64,000 bases of DNA from Acidobacteriota bacterium. Lineage in GTDB: Bacteria; Acidobacteriota; Blastocatellia; Pyrinomonadales; Pyrinomonadaceae. The DNA is taken from the NCBI GenBank assembly GCA_003222975.1, contig QHXN01000019.1:46928-110927 (forward strand), given 5' to 3'. Both the position numbers and the translations under genes were made by a program. The notes under the pieces were generated by a model. That model ran no database searches, had not been told where the DNA came from, and saw only the letters and a program-made list of their open reading frames with translations. Of the stretch, positions 62,939 through 64,000 are shown piece by piece (within the stretch, counting starts at the first letter, position 1; each line of letters starts with the position of its first letter).

Positions 62939-63580
62939 ATGGAAGAAATTACTAAAGCAGGCATAGTTTACGTCCTGACAAATCCCGCAATGCCGAATCT
63001 CGTTAAGATTGGCATGACAAGTCGGGAAAACCTAGACGCCAGAATGCGTGAGCTATATACCACAGGCGTGCCAGTTCCATTTGTTTGTGAATACGCATGT
63101 AGGGTTGAAGATTGTGCGAAGGTAGAGACCGCCTTACATTCAGCTTTCGCGCCTAATCGAGTAAATCCACAACGAGAATTCTTTAGCATTGATCCTGAAC
63201 AGGCAATCGCTTTTCTGCGACTTGTCTCCAGAGAAGATGTAACCCCGGAAGTAGAGCGCGGGATCGAAAAGACCGCCACCTCAATTGACTTGGATTCGGG
63301 TCGTCGTCTCAAAAAGAAGCGCCCAAGATTCAATTTTGTGGAAATGGGCATTCCAATCAATTCAGAGCTTAAGTGGAGACGTGGATCTGAAACAGCGATT
63401 GTTACGAGTGAGAGACGGGTCAGATTTAATGATGCAGAAATATCCTTAACAGAACTGACAAGCCGACTTCTTGGGAAGGACTATAATGTTCAGCCGGGCA
63501 GCCACTGGACTTACAATGGAAGAGTGTTGTCAGAAATATATGATGAAATATATCCATCCGCCGATGGTGACGAGATTTAA
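62939..63580 (+). CDS. GIY-YIG (T5orf172-like) domain protein with C-terminal DNA-interaction-like domain
   Basis: The N-terminal domain has GIVYVLTNPAMPNLVKIGMTS and ARMRELYTTGVPVPF. The GIY-YIG pattern appears as IVYV and VKIGMT, and catalytic residues look partly conserved. HSAFAPNRVNPQREFF continues the nuclease fold. The C-terminal half (FVEMGIPINSELKWRRG, SLTELTSRLLGKDYN, HWTYNGRVL) is a module often attached to GIY-YIG proteins in restriction and defence loci. Role unknown. Codon use and base composition are AT-richer than the rest of the window, suggesting transfer. It lies between the cruciform repeat and hicA. Confidence 0.82.
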   Translation: MEEITKAGIVYVLTNPAMPNLVKIGMTSRENLDARMRELYTTGVPVPFVCEYACRVEDCAKVETALHSAFAPNRVNPQREFFSIDPEQAIAFLRLVSREDVTPEVERGIEKTATSIDLDSGRRLKKKRPRFNFVEMGIPINSELKWRRGSETAIVTSERRVRFNDAEISLTELTSRLLGKDYNVQPGSHWTYNGRVLSEIYDEIYPSADGDEI

Positions 63581-63638
63581 TAAGATGCGGCTCAATTCCG
63601 TTATGCTGCTGGATAGTGGCTTGTGATAAATATACGGC

Positions 63639-63899
63639 ATGGGTAAGTACGATAAGCTGCTGATTCAAGTCCTGCGTGGAGCCTCCGATGCTAACATCTC
63701 GTTTGAGGGCTTATGTCAGTTGTTGAGACATCTGGGTTTTGATGAACGTATTCGCGGCAGCCATCATATCTTTACCAGAGAAGGCGTGGAGGAAATCTTA
63801 AATTTGCAGCCGATAGGCTCGAAAGCCAAAGCTTACCAGGTGAAGCAGGTTCGCGGCGTGATCCTGAGATACCGGCTCGGAGGTCAGGACGATGAATGA
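63639..63899 (+). CDS. hicA: HicA mRNA interferase toxin
   Basis: The 86-aa double-stranded-RNA-binding-like toxin has the GSHHIF motif (catalytic His in RIRGSHHIFTREG) and QVRGVILRY at the end. HicA cleaves mRNA when free of its antitoxin. The ATG at 63639 has no strong ribosome site. The antitoxin gene overlaps the last 8 bases, as in typical hicAB pairs. It is AT-richer than the main part of the window and belongs to the accessory region. Confidence 0.92.
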   Translation: MGKYDKLLIQVLRGASDANISFEGLCQLLRHLGFDERIRGSHHIFTREGVEEILNLQPIGSKAKAYQVKQVRGVILRYRLGGQDDE

Positions 63900-64000
63900 A
63901 AAATATAAGTACGAGATAATCATCTACTGGAGCGTTGAGGATAATGCTTTCATTGCCGAAGTGCCGGAGTTGCCCGGTTGTATGGCGGACGGGGCGACGT
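63892..64000 (+). CDS. hicB: HicB antitoxin, N-terminal part (partial)
   Basis: The start ATG overlaps hicA. The visible 36 residues (KYEIIIYWSVEDNAFIAEVP, then ELPGCMADGAT) match the HicB partial RNase H-like fold that neutralises HicA and, with a C-terminal DNA-binding domain, represses the operon. The window ends before that domain. Confidence 0.88.
   Translation, partial: MNEKYKYEIIIYWSVEDNAFIAEVPELPGCMADGAT

Overview
The window is high-GC chromosomal DNA that looks like Acidobacteriota, most likely class Blastocatellia. This is an inference from content. Supporting signs are two large TonB-dependent-receptor-like proteins with an N-terminal carboxypeptidase-regulatory-like domain, lipoproteins with Asn/Ala/Thr-rich linkers straight after the lipobox, DUF4337, DUF2231, DUF2834 and DUF5715 proteins, and a Ser/Thr kinase fused to TPRs. 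No rRNA, tRNA, CRISPR array or prophage was seen.

Layout. 1-10 kb: a partial receptor, a DUF72 protein, a lipoprotein, a complete receptor and two envelope-associated unknowns. 10-19 kb: a DUF2231 membrane protein, an SDR oxidoreductase, a histone-H1-like protein, a P1-family peptidase, a DUF4337 protein, an S9 peptidase with a DUF5715 peptidase-like gene, and a collapsed amidohydrolase pseudogene. 19-26 kb: a TPR protein, a tandem pair of small secreted paralogues, rpoZ, then an RNA-metabolism cluster (RRM protein, DEAD-box helicase, infA, zinc-ribbon/Tudor-like protein). 26-30 kb: a Cpx-like envelope-stress module (histidine kinase, response regulator, divergent Spy/CpxP-like protein, ECF sigma factor) with CpxR-like boxes between the divergent genes. 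30-43 kb: a YVTN/phosphoesterase fusion, a UPF0182 protein, a GH2 enzyme with a malectin-like domain and two carboxypeptidase-regulatory-like proteins. 43-54 kb: a collapsed Ser/Thr kinase pseudogene, uvrC, a PfkB kinase, a YtcJ-like amidohydrolase, a GH31 glucosidase and a class V aminotransferase. 54-63 kb: an ABC exporter behind an apparent attenuator with an 8-codon leader peptide, a Bcp-type peroxiredoxin, a methyltransferase, a phosphatase, a giant TPR kinase and a glutaredoxin. From about 62.84 kb the composition becomes AT-richer and holds a palindrome, a GIY-YIG gene and a hicAB pair cut by the window end.

Three things stand out. First, ten long intergenic palindromes, many built from iterated AAAAGGC/GCCTTTT words, each lie at the 3' end of at least one gene and sometimes supply its last codons and stop. 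Second, the ABC exporter has a promoter, a leader ORF and a small terminator hairpin in its leader. Third, the two-component/Spy/sigma module has phased GTAAA-type half-sites in its divergent promoter. Two unrelated genes have also lost their middles while keeping their ends.

Starts were moved downstream of the longest ORF wherever a Shine-Dalgarno sequence or signal peptide supported it.
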